Part shown: one piece after another, positions 7,908-16,533 of the stretch | Numbering within the stretch: the stretch's first letter is position 1 | How the letters are laid out: the number at the start of each line of letters is the position of its first letter | From: Verrucomicrobiota bacterium | Lineage (GTDB): Bacteria; Verrucomicrobiota; Verrucomicrobiia; Opitutales; Opitutaceae | Direction: 5' to 3' | Assembly (NCBI GenBank): GCA_003641745.1 | Contig: QNAI01000001.1 | Location: 1-64,000 of the forward strand | DNA length: 64,000 bases | The notes under the pieces: model-generated | Seen by the model: only the letters and a program-made list of their open reading frames with translations | Told to the model about the DNA's origin: nothing | The model's database searches: none | Made by a program: the position numbers and the translations under genes

Positions 7908-9515
7908 TCAGGCGTCTGCCGGCACCCGGTCCGGAGGCAGACGGCGCAGATGGATGCCGGAATTCTTGTCCTCAAAGAAGCGGACCATCCAATCGTTTGG
8001 GAAAAGGACGACCGGATCTCCGATCGCATCGAAGGCAATGGCCGAGCCGCTCGGCATGACAAGGGAGTCGAAATCCGGTTCCTTACCATTGAAATCCAAC
8101 CAGCTGACCGTTTTCCACAACGCCATCTCCAAGTGGGATTCGGCCCCATACTCTCCCTCAAGTCGGTGCTGGAAAACATCGAACTGAAGCGGACCGACCG
8201 CAGCCAGGAGCGGAACCGGGTTGAGCGAATTGCGCAGATTCAGCGACTGTACGACCCCTTCCTGCAGGAGTTGTTCGAGTCCCGCGCGGAAACGCTTGTC
8301 GCTGGACTTGTTCGGATTGGACAGAAAGGCGAAACATTCCGGAGGAAACCGTGGCATCTCCTCATAGCGGATGCCGGGATCCTCACTGAGCGTGTCGCCA
8401 ATACGGAAATCACTGTGACCAACCAGACCGAGAATATCCCCGGCGAAGGCCTCGTTCATGGTCTCGCGGTCCTGCCCAAACAGGCGGTGGGAACTGCTGA
8501 GCCGGTGGCGGCGACCAGTTCTGGTGTTCAGGACCCACATATCGCGTTCAAAGCGGCCTGAACAGATGCGGATAAAGGCCAGACGATCTCTGTGACGAGG
8601 ATCCATATTGGCCTGGATCTTGAAGATGAAGCCGGAAAAGGTCTGATCGTTCGGTTCGATTTTCATCTCTGAAGCCATCCTGAACGACGGACCGGGAGCG
8701 AGATCGAGAAACTGATCGAGGAGTAATTGGACACCGAAGTTATTGACCGCGCTGCCGAAAAACACAGGACTCTGCTCACCAGCGAGAATGGCCGCGTGAT
8801 CGAACGGCTCACCCGCCATATCGAGCATCTCGATCTCCTCTTCCACTTGGGCCCGAATGGCCGCATCGAGATTCTCGGTCACGAAGGGGTCATCGAGACC
8901 ATTGATGGAAACCGGTGCCCGGTAGGCTCCGCCCGGCACCCGTTCAAACATGTGGACATTCCGGCTCCGGCGATCGAACACCCCCCGGAATTCTGTTCCG
9001 CCGCCAAGCGGCCAGTTGATCGGGCAGGCCTTCAATCCCAGGACAGACTCCAATTCGTCGATCAGCTCGAGCGGTTCCCGGATCGGCCGGTCGCACTTGT
9101 TCATGAAGGTGAAGATTGGAATTCCTCGCCGGCGACAGACCTCGAAGAGCTTCCGCGTCTGCGCTTCTATGCCTTTGCCGGCGTCGATCACCATCAATGC
9201 GGCATCGACAGCGGTAAGAACGCGGTAAGTGTCCTCGGAAAAGTCCTTGTGACCGGGCGTATCGAGCAGGTTGACCGCGCAGCCCTTGTATTCGATCTGC
9301 AGAACGGTGGATGTGACCGAGATTCCCCGCTTCTTTTCAAGCTCCATCCAGTCCGAGGTAACCGCCCGCTGGTTCTTGGACGCCCGGACCGAACCCGCCA
9401 GTTGAAGCGCGCCCCCGTAGAGAAGGAACTTTTCGGTCAAGGTCGTCTTGCCCGCATCCGGATGCGAAATGATCGCGAAGGTGCGACGACGTGAAATCTC
9501 GCTGTTGAGGGACAC
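7908..9515 (-). CDS. prfC: Peptide chain release factor 3
   Basis: Translational GTPase that recycles RF1/RF2 from the ribosome after termination. It has 535 aa, normal for RF3. GTPase motifs: G1 SHPDAGKTTLTEKF near residues 17-30, G2 region with KKRGISVTSTV, G3 DTPGHKDF, G4 NKCD. The RF3-specific beginning SRRRTFAIISHPDAGKTT separates it from EF-G. Single-gene unit. Confidence 0.95.
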   Translation of the reverse strand: MSLNSEISRRRTFAIISHPDAGKTTLTEKFLLYGGALQLAGSVRASKNQRAVTSDWMELEKKRGISVTSTVLQIEYKGCAVNLLDTPGHKDFSEDTYRVLTAVDAALMVIDAGKGIEAQTRKLFEVCRRRGIPIFTFMNKCDRPIREPLELIDELESVLGLKACPINWPLGGGTEFRGVFDRRSRNVHMFERVPGGAYRAPVSINGLDDPFVTENLDAAIRAQVEEEIEMLDMAGEPFDHAAILAGEQSPVFFGSAVNNFGVQLLLDQFLDLAPGPSFRMASEMKIEPNDQTFSGFIFKIQANMDPRHRDRLAFIRICSGRFERDMWVLNTRTGRRHRLSSSHRLFGQDRETMNEAFAGDILGLVGHSDFRIGDTLSEDPGIRYEEMPRFPPECFAFLSNPNKSSDKRFRAGLEQLLQEGVVQSLNLRNSLNPVPLLAAVGPLQFDVFQHRLEGEYGAESHLEMALWKTVSWLDFNGKEPDFDSLVMPSGSAIAFDAIGDPVVLFPNDWMVRFFEDKNSGIHLRRLPPDRVPADA

Positions 9516-9645
9516 AGCCGGCGAATTGAACAGGCCTTCAGTCCGCTGGCCAGCGAAATCAGGAAGCCTGAGCGGCCGTCCGGTAAGTCACGGGATATCT
9601 CGTTTGAACAGAAGGGGGACACACCGCAAGGCGCAATGGTTCCCC

Positions 9646-10167
9646 TCAGGAAACATGCCCGCCCGCCTTCAATTCGGTCCAGATCCAACGAAAGGATGCC
9701 GCTACCTGTTCGCCAGGATTTCGCAGGAGGCGTTCGACCTCGCGGCAGGAAAACCAGCGCCCGTCATCGATCTCCTCCGGGTGGAGGGTGAACGGGCCGT
9801 CTGCTTCCAACCGATAGACCCATGCGAATTCCTGGCCGGTGTCCGCGCAGGCATCTATCTTGATGACCGGCTTCAACGGCCCGGCCAGTTCCCAGCTCAA
9901 TTCCTCCTTCAATTCCCGAATGGCCGCCGCATCATAGTCCTCGCCCGTATCGACGTGGCCCGATGCGGATGAGTCCCAGGCGCCGGGCCATGAATCCTTC
10001 GTCATGGAACGCTTCTGGAGAAAGATCTCTCCCCGGCAATTGCTGATGAGTATATGGACGGCGCGATGTTTCAGTCCCAGTCGGTGCACCTCGGAGCGAA
10101 CCGCCTGCCCCACGACATGATCATCAGAATCGACGACATCAAAAATTTCATTGTCCACAGAATCCAT
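9646..10167 (-). CDS. Nudix hydrolase (YfcD/IPP-isomerase-like)
   Basis: 173 aa with one Nudix domain. The Nudix box is GHVDTGEDYDAAAIRELKEE, matching Gx5Ex7REuxEE. The lead-in VVGQAVRSEVHRLGLKHRAVHIL with LQKRS resembles the YfcD/isopentenyl-diphosphate-isomerase-like branch. Those proteins hydrolyse nucleoside-diphosphate-type substrates of uncertain identity. ATG 10167 (MDSVDNEIFDVVD) fits that branch better than the upstream in-frame ATG at 10218. Confidence 0.83.
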   Translation of the reverse strand: MDSVDNEIFDVVDSDDHVVGQAVRSEVHRLGLKHRAVHILISNCRGEIFLQKRSMTKDSWPGAWDSSASGHVDTGEDYDAAAIRELKEELSWELAGPLKPVIKIDACADTGQEFAWVYRLEADGPFTLHPEEIDDGRWFSCREVERLLRNPGEQVAASFRWIWTELKAGGHVS

Positions 10168-10247
10168 TTTCAGCCTTCCTTTCTCTGCGCGGGCAGAGTT
10201 AGTGTGGCCAGCTCCCAAAACCGGAACCCATCCACCAATACATTTTT

Positions 10248-10727
10248 ATGGCCAAAGTTGATGTCGACGTCGTCGCGACCATCCTGAACGACAGCAGTGT
10301 CGATCCCGAGGTGGTCGAACAGATACTGCGCAAGATCCAGCAGGAGCTGAAGCTTCAGGAGGAAATGGCGGAAGCCACCCGTGAGCCCCGGGTCAAGAAC
10401 CAGTACGTGGTTCTGCTGTCCGACCCCCTCAACCAGGTGGAAGTCGAAGACCTGGTCGGCTGGGTGGTTCAGATCCCCGAGATGGAGAGCCCGGCCACCA
10501 TCACCGACCGCATCATCCGTGCGACCCACGAATTCAATACCAGTCCGAAAGGTCGGAAGTTCCCGGCCAAGAGCATTGGCGAAGCCTGCGAAGTGGTCGG
10601 ACCAAAGTTCCTCAAACCGGAGCATCTTTCAATCAAGACCAAGCTTCCGGTTTCGGTGATCAAGACGGACAACCGCATGCCGGAGGACAAAGGCGACAAG
10701 ATCAGCCTCTCGGATCTGAAGGGTTGA
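10248..10727 (+). CDS. Hypothetical protein (159 aa)
   Basis: Unrecognised cytoplasmic-looking protein, rich in charged residues, with no signal or membrane segment. Residues 1-45 are predicted helical and charged (DVVATILNDSSVDPEVVEQI). A compact domain follows (VKNQYVVLLSDPLNQVEVEDLVGWVVQIPEM) and the C-terminus is Lys/Asp-rich and flexible. Codon usage looks like the neighbours and the frame is long and clean. It converges on the YdbL-like gene with 43 bp between stops. Confidence 0.65.
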   Translation: MAKVDVDVVATILNDSSVDPEVVEQILRKIQQELKLQEEMAEATREPRVKNQYVVLLSDPLNQVEVEDLVGWVVQIPEMESPATITDRIIRATHEFNTSPKGRKFPAKSIGEACEVVGPKFLKPEHLSIKTKLPVSVIKTDNRMPEDKGDKISLSDLKG

Positions 10728-10770
10728 GAACGATGGTGATCGAGTGAAGCGGGAAGACACTACCGGCACC

Positions 10771-11145
10771 CTACTTCCGGTACCAATTACCGTCCCCCCC
10801 CTGCAGCCATACCCCTTTGGCTGACCGGTTTCGGATCTGCTCGGCCCGGCCTTCACCCACGACGCCGATGCTCAGTCCGCTACGCGACGCGATGATACCG
10901 TAAAGGGCTCGCCGATCGGCGTTCTCATCCGCCATGGCCCTGCCTTGCGCCGCATCGAGGCGATCGCGTTGTTCAAGGAATCCCCGGCTGTTCTCTCCGA
11001 CCAATTCGGAGATCTTGAGCGCATCAACAACGGGGACCCGCTCGATCATTCGGGCCTGAATTTCAGCCTCGGTCTCGGCCCGCAGACCGGATACGGAAAA
11101 AAGCACCAAAAAGAGTGCGAGGAGATTAGGTAGGCTTTTTTTCAT
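10771..11145 (-). CDS. ydbL: YdbL-like periplasmic protein (DUF1318)
   Basis: 124 aa; signal peptide (KKSLPNLLALFLVLFSVSGLRA), then the DUF1318/YdbL pattern: AEIQARMIERVPVVDALKIS, a central helix, and GLSIGVVGEGRAEQIRNRSAKG with a C-terminal GNWYRK. In E. coli YdbL is the chaperone-like partner of the YdbH-YnbE intermembrane bridge. It follows the ynbE-like gene by 13 bp, the same gene order (ydbH-ynbE-ydbL) as E. coli. Start ATG 11145 is chosen for the signal peptide; the frame is open to 11220. Confidence 0.85.
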   Translation of the reverse strand: MKKSLPNLLALFLVLFSVSGLRAETEAEIQARMIERVPVVDALKISELVGENSRGFLEQRDRLDAAQGRAMADENADRRALYGIIASRSGLSIGVVGEGRAEQIRNRSAKGVWLQGGDGNWYRK

Positions 11146-11158
11146 GGCTGTAAATCGA

Positions 11159-11371
11159 TCACCCTTCTGATTCCCCGGTCTTCGGCATGATGGTATCCGA
11201 CGCGGCATCGATGGCACCAAATGCGTCCGTAAGCTCCCGCTCGAGTTGCACCTTCAGATTGACGTCGAGGGTCATATAGATCGGATCAACCGTGCTGTGA
11301 GTCTTTACGGACAGGCAACCGGAGAGAACGCACAGCGGCAAGAGACCGGCGAAGGCGAATCGAGTTTTCAT
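11159..11371 (-). CDS. ynbE: YnbE-like outer-membrane lipoprotein
   Basis: 70 aa lipoprotein. Lipobox LSGC places the lipidated cysteine at residue 19. The short mature part contains the YnbE block DPIYMTLDVNLKVQLEREL. E. coli YnbE is the outer-membrane anchor that extends YdbH into a continuous beta bridge for phospholipid transport. It lies between the ydbH-like and ydbL-like genes, which strengthens the call despite its size. Confidence 0.87.
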   Translation of the reverse strand: MKTRFAFAGLLPLCVLSGCLSVKTHSTVDPIYMTLDVNLKVQLERELTDAFGAIDAASDTIMPKTGESEG

Positions 11372-11419
11372 TCAGGATACCAGGCAGAGGCCCGTGGGGT
11401 TGGTTTCATGCATACAGTA

Positions 11420-11439
11420 TGACCGCCTTACGGTGGTCA
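11420..11439. other. Small hairpin between ydbH- and ynbE-like genes
   Basis: TGACCGCC and GGTGGTCA pair around a TTAC loop (8 bp, one G-U) in the 95-bp spacer between the ydbH-like stop and the ynbE-like start. No T-tract follows. It could be an RNA-processing or attenuation point inside the operon, or chance. Confidence 0.35.
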
Positions 11440-11466
11440 ATGTTCCAGACATCGGCTCCCATGGGA

Positions 11467-14331
11467 TCACAATGAAGACAGCCGGAACAGAAAATTCAGT
11501 GCCTCCTCCACCGTTCCGTTTATATTGGCGGTGATGAAATAGGGAATCTCAGTCTCCTCGGCCCTTGCTTTTCCGGCCAGATGCATCCTGACGGGACTGG
11601 AGGGGAAATCGGGATCAAATAGATCGACCGTGAATGCATCCACCTTAATATTACCCAAACCATTCTCCACCAACTGAAGGGGAAACAGGCGGAGTCGGTC
11701 CTTCAGCGACCTCGCCTCCTCGCCGCGAGTGAGGAGGCCCTCCGCCCGGTAGCGGAAAAAAGCCGGAATCCCCGGGGTCAATTCCAACCGACCCTGCCGC
11801 GGAATGAAACGGCCGTTCCGTATCCTGAAGGGAACCGCGCCGTCGATTGAACCCTCGAATGATCCTTCAAAGAAATCCAATTGTTCGAACAGGATCCCCA
11901 CGTCCAGACCGGTCACGTGGAGCTGTAGATCAGCGGTTCTATCCACGATCGAATATGAAAACGGGTCCAGCCGAACCTGCCCGTCAAACACCTCGAATGC
12001 CAGATCAACAAAATCCAATCGATCCGTACCGTCGAAGCCAAAGACCATCCGGCCATTTTCCATGACCAGATCAGACGCGGTCAAACGCCGGAACCCCCAG
12101 GTCGCCTCAGGCTCTACGTGCAGATCTCGCAGGGATGCAATTTCGAGCGAACCTTCAATTCCTTCCACTTGGAGGTTCTTGGGGGGGAAGGTGAGCGATC
12201 CGTCGCTGACGGAAAGACCAATGGAAAGGTCCCAGGGTTGAGTGAGCGACCACCAGGCTTCGGCACTCAGGGAAAGAACAGCACCGATGGACAGGCCTGC
12301 CGCCCCGGAGAAATGACGGGAAACCAGATCCGAATGCCTGATCTCGAACGGTTCGAATTCGACCCTTCCACACACTTTGACCGGGTGCCCGTCGTCACCG
12401 AAGAACAGGCGATCCTCGAACCGACCGGTCAAAAGAGAGCCGTCGAAAAGGGCCTTCAGGTGCCCACCGGATCGAATTCCCCTTTCAGTAAAGGTCACAT
12501 CCTGAACGATCTCGATCGTGTGCAGGGATTCTCCCCCCACTCGCAGATTGGCCGCAGAAACGGATACCTGGAGATCGGAGTCGCCTCGCCCTCGCCTCCA
12601 CTCCGGCCCCTGAATATGGTTGATTTCGAACCACTCGAGAACGATCTCTCCTGGAAGAGACAACCGGTCCCCGATCAATTCCATTTTCAGGTCGAGCCCG
12701 GAGACAAAATCGAACAGTTCGAGCGGGCTCAATCCCGACAACTGTGACAACCCGACGATCGGGGTCGGCGGGACGGAAAGGTCGAGGGTAACACTGGCGA
12801 TTTCCGCATCAACCCGATCCATCCCGATCTTGAGTGCTTCGAGTTCCAAGCCGATCTCAGCCGCGATCCGATCATCGTCGCCCATTTCCACCGTCAGGTC
12901 GAATCCGCCCGACGTATCGAAGGAGCCAAACCTGTCGAGCTTCAGAGCCACTCGCCCCCCGGAGGGTTCGACCCGGACACTCCCCCTGACAAGGTGGGAA
13001 CCCAGATTCGACACCTCGCCTGAAACCGAAAGAGTGGAACCCGGCTCGCTCGCCAGGTCGATGGAAGCATCCCAGTCGAGCCTGTCCGGGCTTCCTCCAA
13101 TCAGGAGCAGGTTTACTTCAAGGTTCGAAAGGACCGGCCAATCCGCCTCAAGGGATTCAAGGCGCCGTACATGAAACCGGGCCAGGCCCGGCTCGATCTC
13201 GAGATCAAAATCGACGGGTTTCCATTCGCGATCAACCGTGGTGAGGCGGGCGATAGAACCCTCCATGACCGTGCCGACCGGCAATCGCCCTGCTTCCGGC
13301 CAGGGGATTGTCGCCCCGAACTCAATCGCGCCCGAAACCTGCCCCGTCTCAACAACGGCATGCTCGGAGGAAACGACAATCGATTCCCCACTTATTCCGA
13401 CAATCCGACCCAGCGGAACAGACATTTCAAACCGTCCGTCATCCAGGTGCAACCCGCCCGAAACCGCTTCGAATCGCGCTCCCTCGCCAGGCGTCCATCC
13501 GACCACCAGGTCCAGAAAGTCCAGCCAAACGATGTGATCCCGATAACAACCTTCCAAGCCGGTCACACCGAGCTCTGCCTGAAATGCGATCGGGTGCAAC
13601 CGCGAGAGATCGAGATGGGAAAAAAACGCGACCGATGAGGCGTCGATATCGAATGGGCCATCGACAGGCAGGAAATCCCGCCACGAGGGGACAGTCTGAC
13701 CCACCCAATGAGCGAATCCCGCACCCCTGACCTGGCCTGCAATCTCGACCACCAGGCCCTTCTGGTCGCCGTGCAATGCAATCTCTGCGGACAGGTCGCC
13801 ACAAGCGGCCTCCAGTGACACCGCCAATTGGTGCGCCGAGGACACACTTCCTTCTCCGCTCAGGTTCAACTCTATCCGGCGGCCCATGAAAATCAGTTCC
13901 GCCTGGATTCTGTTTACGGAGAAATCCATCTCGGGCAGAGCCGACTGAATGGTCCCCATTAGATCGGCGAGTTCGTCGACCGATCGTTTCGAAGGTGTTT
14001 CCAGTATCTGATCGACATCGACGAACAGACGACCCTCTCCGGTCTCAATTTCATGGATGCTCAACGACCATGCATCATGAGTTGACCGAAGTTCATCCAA
14101 CTCAAAGCGCCAGCCCTCCCCGGCCAGGACAATACCCGAGATGGTCAGGGATTTCGGCGTGATCGAACCGATCGACGCCCGGGCCTCAGCCAGTCCGGTG
14201 TCTCCAAAAATTCGCTCCAGCGCAGATTGAGCCAGCCGAACCCGAACCAGATACACGGAGGTCAAGAGGCCGACAACAACGAGAAAAACCAGAGAACCAG
14301 ACAGCAAAAGGGTTCTGAAAATCTTCCTCAC
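11467..14331 (-). CDS. ydbH: YdbH-like AsmA-family intermembrane bridge protein
   Basis: 954 aa envelope protein with one N-terminal membrane anchor (residues about 7-29, LLLSGSLVFLVVVGLLTSVYLV), followed by a very long strand-rich region without further membrane segments. This is the architecture of AsmA-like bridges (YdbH, TamB, YhdP), which form a lipid-lined groove across the periplasm. The C-terminal part, with GSFEGSIDGAVPFRIRNG and ending in NINGTVEEALNFLFRLSSL, is YdbH-like. The ynbE- and ydbL-like genes follow. Upstream, only 32 bp separate it from the alpha-oxoamine synthase gene, so it appears to share the lipid-synthesis transcript. Confidence 0.85.
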   Translation of the reverse strand: MRKIFRTLLLSGSLVFLVVVGLLTSVYLVRVRLAQSALERIFGDTGLAEARASIGSITPKSLTISGIVLAGEGWRFELDELRSTHDAWSLSIHEIETGEGRLFVDVDQILETPSKRSVDELADLMGTIQSALPEMDFSVNRIQAELIFMGRRIELNLSGEGSVSSAHQLAVSLEAACGDLSAEIALHGDQKGLVVEIAGQVRGAGFAHWVGQTVPSWRDFLPVDGPFDIDASSVAFFSHLDLSRLHPIAFQAELGVTGLEGCYRDHIVWLDFLDLVVGWTPGEGARFEAVSGGLHLDDGRFEMSVPLGRIVGISGESIVVSSEHAVVETGQVSGAIEFGATIPWPEAGRLPVGTVMEGSIARLTTVDREWKPVDFDLEIEPGLARFHVRRLESLEADWPVLSNLEVNLLLIGGSPDRLDWDASIDLASEPGSTLSVSGEVSNLGSHLVRGSVRVEPSGGRVALKLDRFGSFDTSGGFDLTVEMGDDDRIAAEIGLELEALKIGMDRVDAEIASVTLDLSVPPTPIVGLSQLSGLSPLELFDFVSGLDLKMELIGDRLSLPGEIVLEWFEINHIQGPEWRRGRGDSDLQVSVSAANLRVGGESLHTIEIVQDVTFTERGIRSGGHLKALFDGSLLTGRFEDRLFFGDDGHPVKVCGRVEFEPFEIRHSDLVSRHFSGAAGLSIGAVLSLSAEAWWSLTQPWDLSIGLSVSDGSLTFPPKNLQVEGIEGSLEIASLRDLHVEPEATWGFRRLTASDLVMENGRMVFGFDGTDRLDFVDLAFEVFDGQVRLDPFSYSIVDRTADLQLHVTGLDVGILFEQLDFFEGSFEGSIDGAVPFRIRNGRFIPRQGRLELTPGIPAFFRYRAEGLLTRGEEARSLKDRLRLFPLQLVENGLGNIKVDAFTVDLFDPDFPSSPVRMHLAGKARAEETEIPYFITANINGTVEEALNFLFRLSSL

Positions 14332-14363
14332 GGGTTCTCCAAGCCGGTTGCCGGTTCAAAGCA

Positions 14364-15560
14364 TCAGATTTTCCTCACGGCATTCTGGAACGCTGCCTCA
14401 ATACGTTCGAAGTCCTCATCCGTGTGCGCGGCCGAAATGGCGGTTCTGATCAAATCTTTCCCGGGTGGGACACCTGGGGCGATTGACATGACGGTAAAGA
14501 CCCCCTCCTCCATCAATGCCTTCCAGAACATGTAAGCCCGTTCCCGCGATCCGAGGACCACCGGAAGGGCCGGTGTTTCGCTTCCCCAGGTATCCAGATT
14601 CAAATCCTCGAGCAGCGTCCGGTACCTGCGTGTGTTGGTCCAGAGGCGTTCGAGATGCTCCGGTTCATCCTGCATGATGTCCAGCGCGGCCTGGGCACAA
14701 GCCGCCTGAACCGGGCTGATCGCCGCGCTGAAAATCGTCTGTTTGGAGTGCGTGCGCAGATACTCGATCGTATCGGTGCTGCCGGCAACAAATCCGCCGG
14801 TACTGGAAAGAGACTTCGAAAGGCTGCCGCAGATGATATCAATCTGATCACCAACTCCAAAATGGTCGGCCGTCCCCCGACCCTGATGACCGAGAACGCC
14901 GAGACCATGGGCATCATCAAGCACCACGAAACAGCCATGACCCTCGGCTGCTTCCAGAAAATCCGGGAGCGGCGCGATGTGTCCCTCCATCGAGTACACG
15001 CCCTCGATGACGAGAAGCTTCGCTGCTTCGGCATCGGTGAAGCGGAGCACTTCCCGAAGATCGGTCGGGCTGTTATGGCTGAACCGCTCCATCGTGGCAT
15101 AAGACAGCCGAATTCCGTCCCAAATGCAGGAATGTATATTCTTGTCCACCAGGACGACATCGCCGCGGGTCGCAAAACCTGCCACAGCTGAGAGGCAGGA
15201 GAGGTATCCGGCCGAAGTCACATGGCAGGCTTCCTTGCCAAGAAAAGCAGCCAACGCTTCCTCAAGCTCCCGATGATAACGACGGGACCCGTTTGACAAC
15301 CGTGCTCCGGTCGTGCTGCTGCCCCAGATGCGCAACGCCTTCTCCGCCGCTTCCATCACTTTCGGATGCGTGGTCAGACCAAGATAATCATTGCTCGAAA
15401 GCATGATGAGCTCACGACCACCAAGCATGACCCGGGTACCTCGCTGAGAGTCCATCTCGTGGTACCACGGCTCGTATTTCCGCCGCAATATCGAGGGCTG
15501 GTCGGTCCGACAGCGCTCGGCGATGACGCTGCGTGTTTTGTTGCTGAAAAGTGGTTTCAT
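14364..15560 (-). CDS. Alpha-oxoamine synthase (serine palmitoyltransferase / BioF-like)
   Basis: PLP enzyme that condenses an amino acid with an acyl thioester and loses CO2. 398 aa. Family marks: NDYLGLTTHPKV, GSSTTGARLSNGSRRYHRELE, VDKNIHS (His stacking on PLP), DDAHGLGVLGHQGRG, and SLSKSLSSTGGF with the PLP lysine. BioF, 2-amino-3-ketobutyrate ligase and serine palmitoyltransferase share these motifs. No other biotin gene is nearby. The context (acyl carrier, ketoacyl synthase, SDR, glycosyltransferases, lipid bridge) favours making a sphingoid-like lipid backbone; this is inference. Confidence 0.85.
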   Translation of the reverse strand: MKPLFSNKTRSVIAERCRTDQPSILRRKYEPWYHEMDSQRGTRVMLGGRELIMLSSNDYLGLTTHPKVMEAAEKALRIWGSSTTGARLSNGSRRYHRELEEALAAFLGKEACHVTSAGYLSCLSAVAGFATRGDVVLVDKNIHSCIWDGIRLSYATMERFSHNSPTDLREVLRFTDAEAAKLLVIEGVYSMEGHIAPLPDFLEAAEGHGCFVVLDDAHGLGVLGHQGRGTADHFGVGDQIDIICGSLSKSLSSTGGFVAGSTDTIEYLRTHSKQTIFSAAISPVQAACAQAALDIMQDEPEHLERLWTNTRRYRTLLEDLNLDTWGSETPALPVVLGSRERAYMFWKALMEEGVFTVMSIAPGVPPGKDLIRTAISAAHTDEDFERIEAAFQNAVRKI

Positions 15561-15601
15561 CGATGGTGAAGGTCAGACCGAACCGCAAAAAGAAGGTTCT
15601 T

Positions 15602-16474
15602 TCAATCCGAAGTCAACGAGTTGGCGATCATCATGCCAAGCGCCCGGACAAAAAGGCGCGGATTGATCCGCCACCAGTAGCGCGCGTAGCGATGAAGGTA
15701 TTCGGTTGGCCATTCACGCCGACCCCAGACGGCCGCCGTGGCCGCCCGACGGGAGGCAAAAAGGAGGGAATTCGCCTCGTTGTGATCGTGCCGTCCCGGA
15801 GACTGGCTGACATGGTGAAGGATGACACTGCGGTGGGAAACCAGAATCTGATACCCGGCCTCACACAGCCGCACACAAAGGTCGATATCCTCAAAACCAT
15901 TGCGGTAAGCCTCGTCGAATCCCGAAAACTGACGGAAGACCTCGGTTCGCATCAACAGGCAGGCGGCGGAGGCCGCATGCCATTCGCGAAAGGCACCCCG
16001 AGGCGGATATCGACGGTTCTTGCGGGCGTGGGTCGGCATGCCCTCCGGATCGAAGAAGACACCCGCATGATCCAATAATCCGGTCCGTGGGTTCACCTGG
16101 ACATTCCCAACCGCGCCAACCCGTTCTTCCCGATCCAGCAATTCAATCATCGGCTCAAGCCATCCCGGAGTCAGCACGGTATCGTTGTTGAGCAGAAGGA
16201 GTCGCTCGGCGCGGACTTCGGCCACCCCGCAGTTGATCGATTTCGCGTACCCCTCATTGGCTTCCTGGCGAATCACCCTGAAGGGGGCACCCAGTGATTT
16301 CAGATAAGTCGAGGTCTCCTTGTCGCTGGCGTCATCGACGACCACGACTTCGACAGTCCCATCGACAGTCCGAAGCAGGCTATCGAAACAGGCCTCGGTC
16401 AATTCCCTGCAATTGTGCACCGGAACGACGATGGACAAGGCGAGCCCATTCCTTGTCTTCAGATCCTGATGCAT
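15602..16474 (-). CDS. Glycosyltransferase family 2
   Basis: 290 aa cytoplasmic GT-A enzyme. LSIVVPVHNCRELTEACFDS is the nucleotide-binding start, VEVVVVDDASD the first acidic motif and LLLLNNDTVL the metal-binding DxD-like motif. NGFEDIDLCVRLCEAGY is the GT2 acceptor-side motif of rhamnosyl- and O-antigen-type transferases. It sits 41 bp before the alpha-oxoamine synthase in the same transcription unit. Donor and acceptor cannot be read from sequence. Confidence 0.88.
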   Translation of the reverse strand: MHQDLKTRNGLALSIVVPVHNCRELTEACFDSLLRTVDGTVEVVVVDDASDKETSTYLKSLGAPFRVIRQEANEGYAKSINCGVAEVRAERLLLLNNDTVLTPGWLEPMIELLDREERVGAVGNVQVNPRTGLLDHAGVFFDPEGMPTHARKNRRYPPRGAFREWHAASAACLLMRTEVFRQFSGFDEAYRNGFEDIDLCVRLCEAGYQILVSHRSVILHHVSQSPGRHDHNEANSLLFASRRAATAAVWGRREWPTEYLHRYARYWWRINPRLFVRALGMMIANSLTSD

Positions 16475-16533
16475 CCGATTATCGAACGACAGGCCACTGT
16501 CGCCTGCGAGTCAGAAATCGACGACCCATCGAA

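Noticed and set aside
12118-12747. Long plus-strand frames opposite the ydbH-like gene
   Set aside because: They are antisense shadows in GC-rich coding sequence; the minus-strand 954-aa protein has a clear anchor and architecture.
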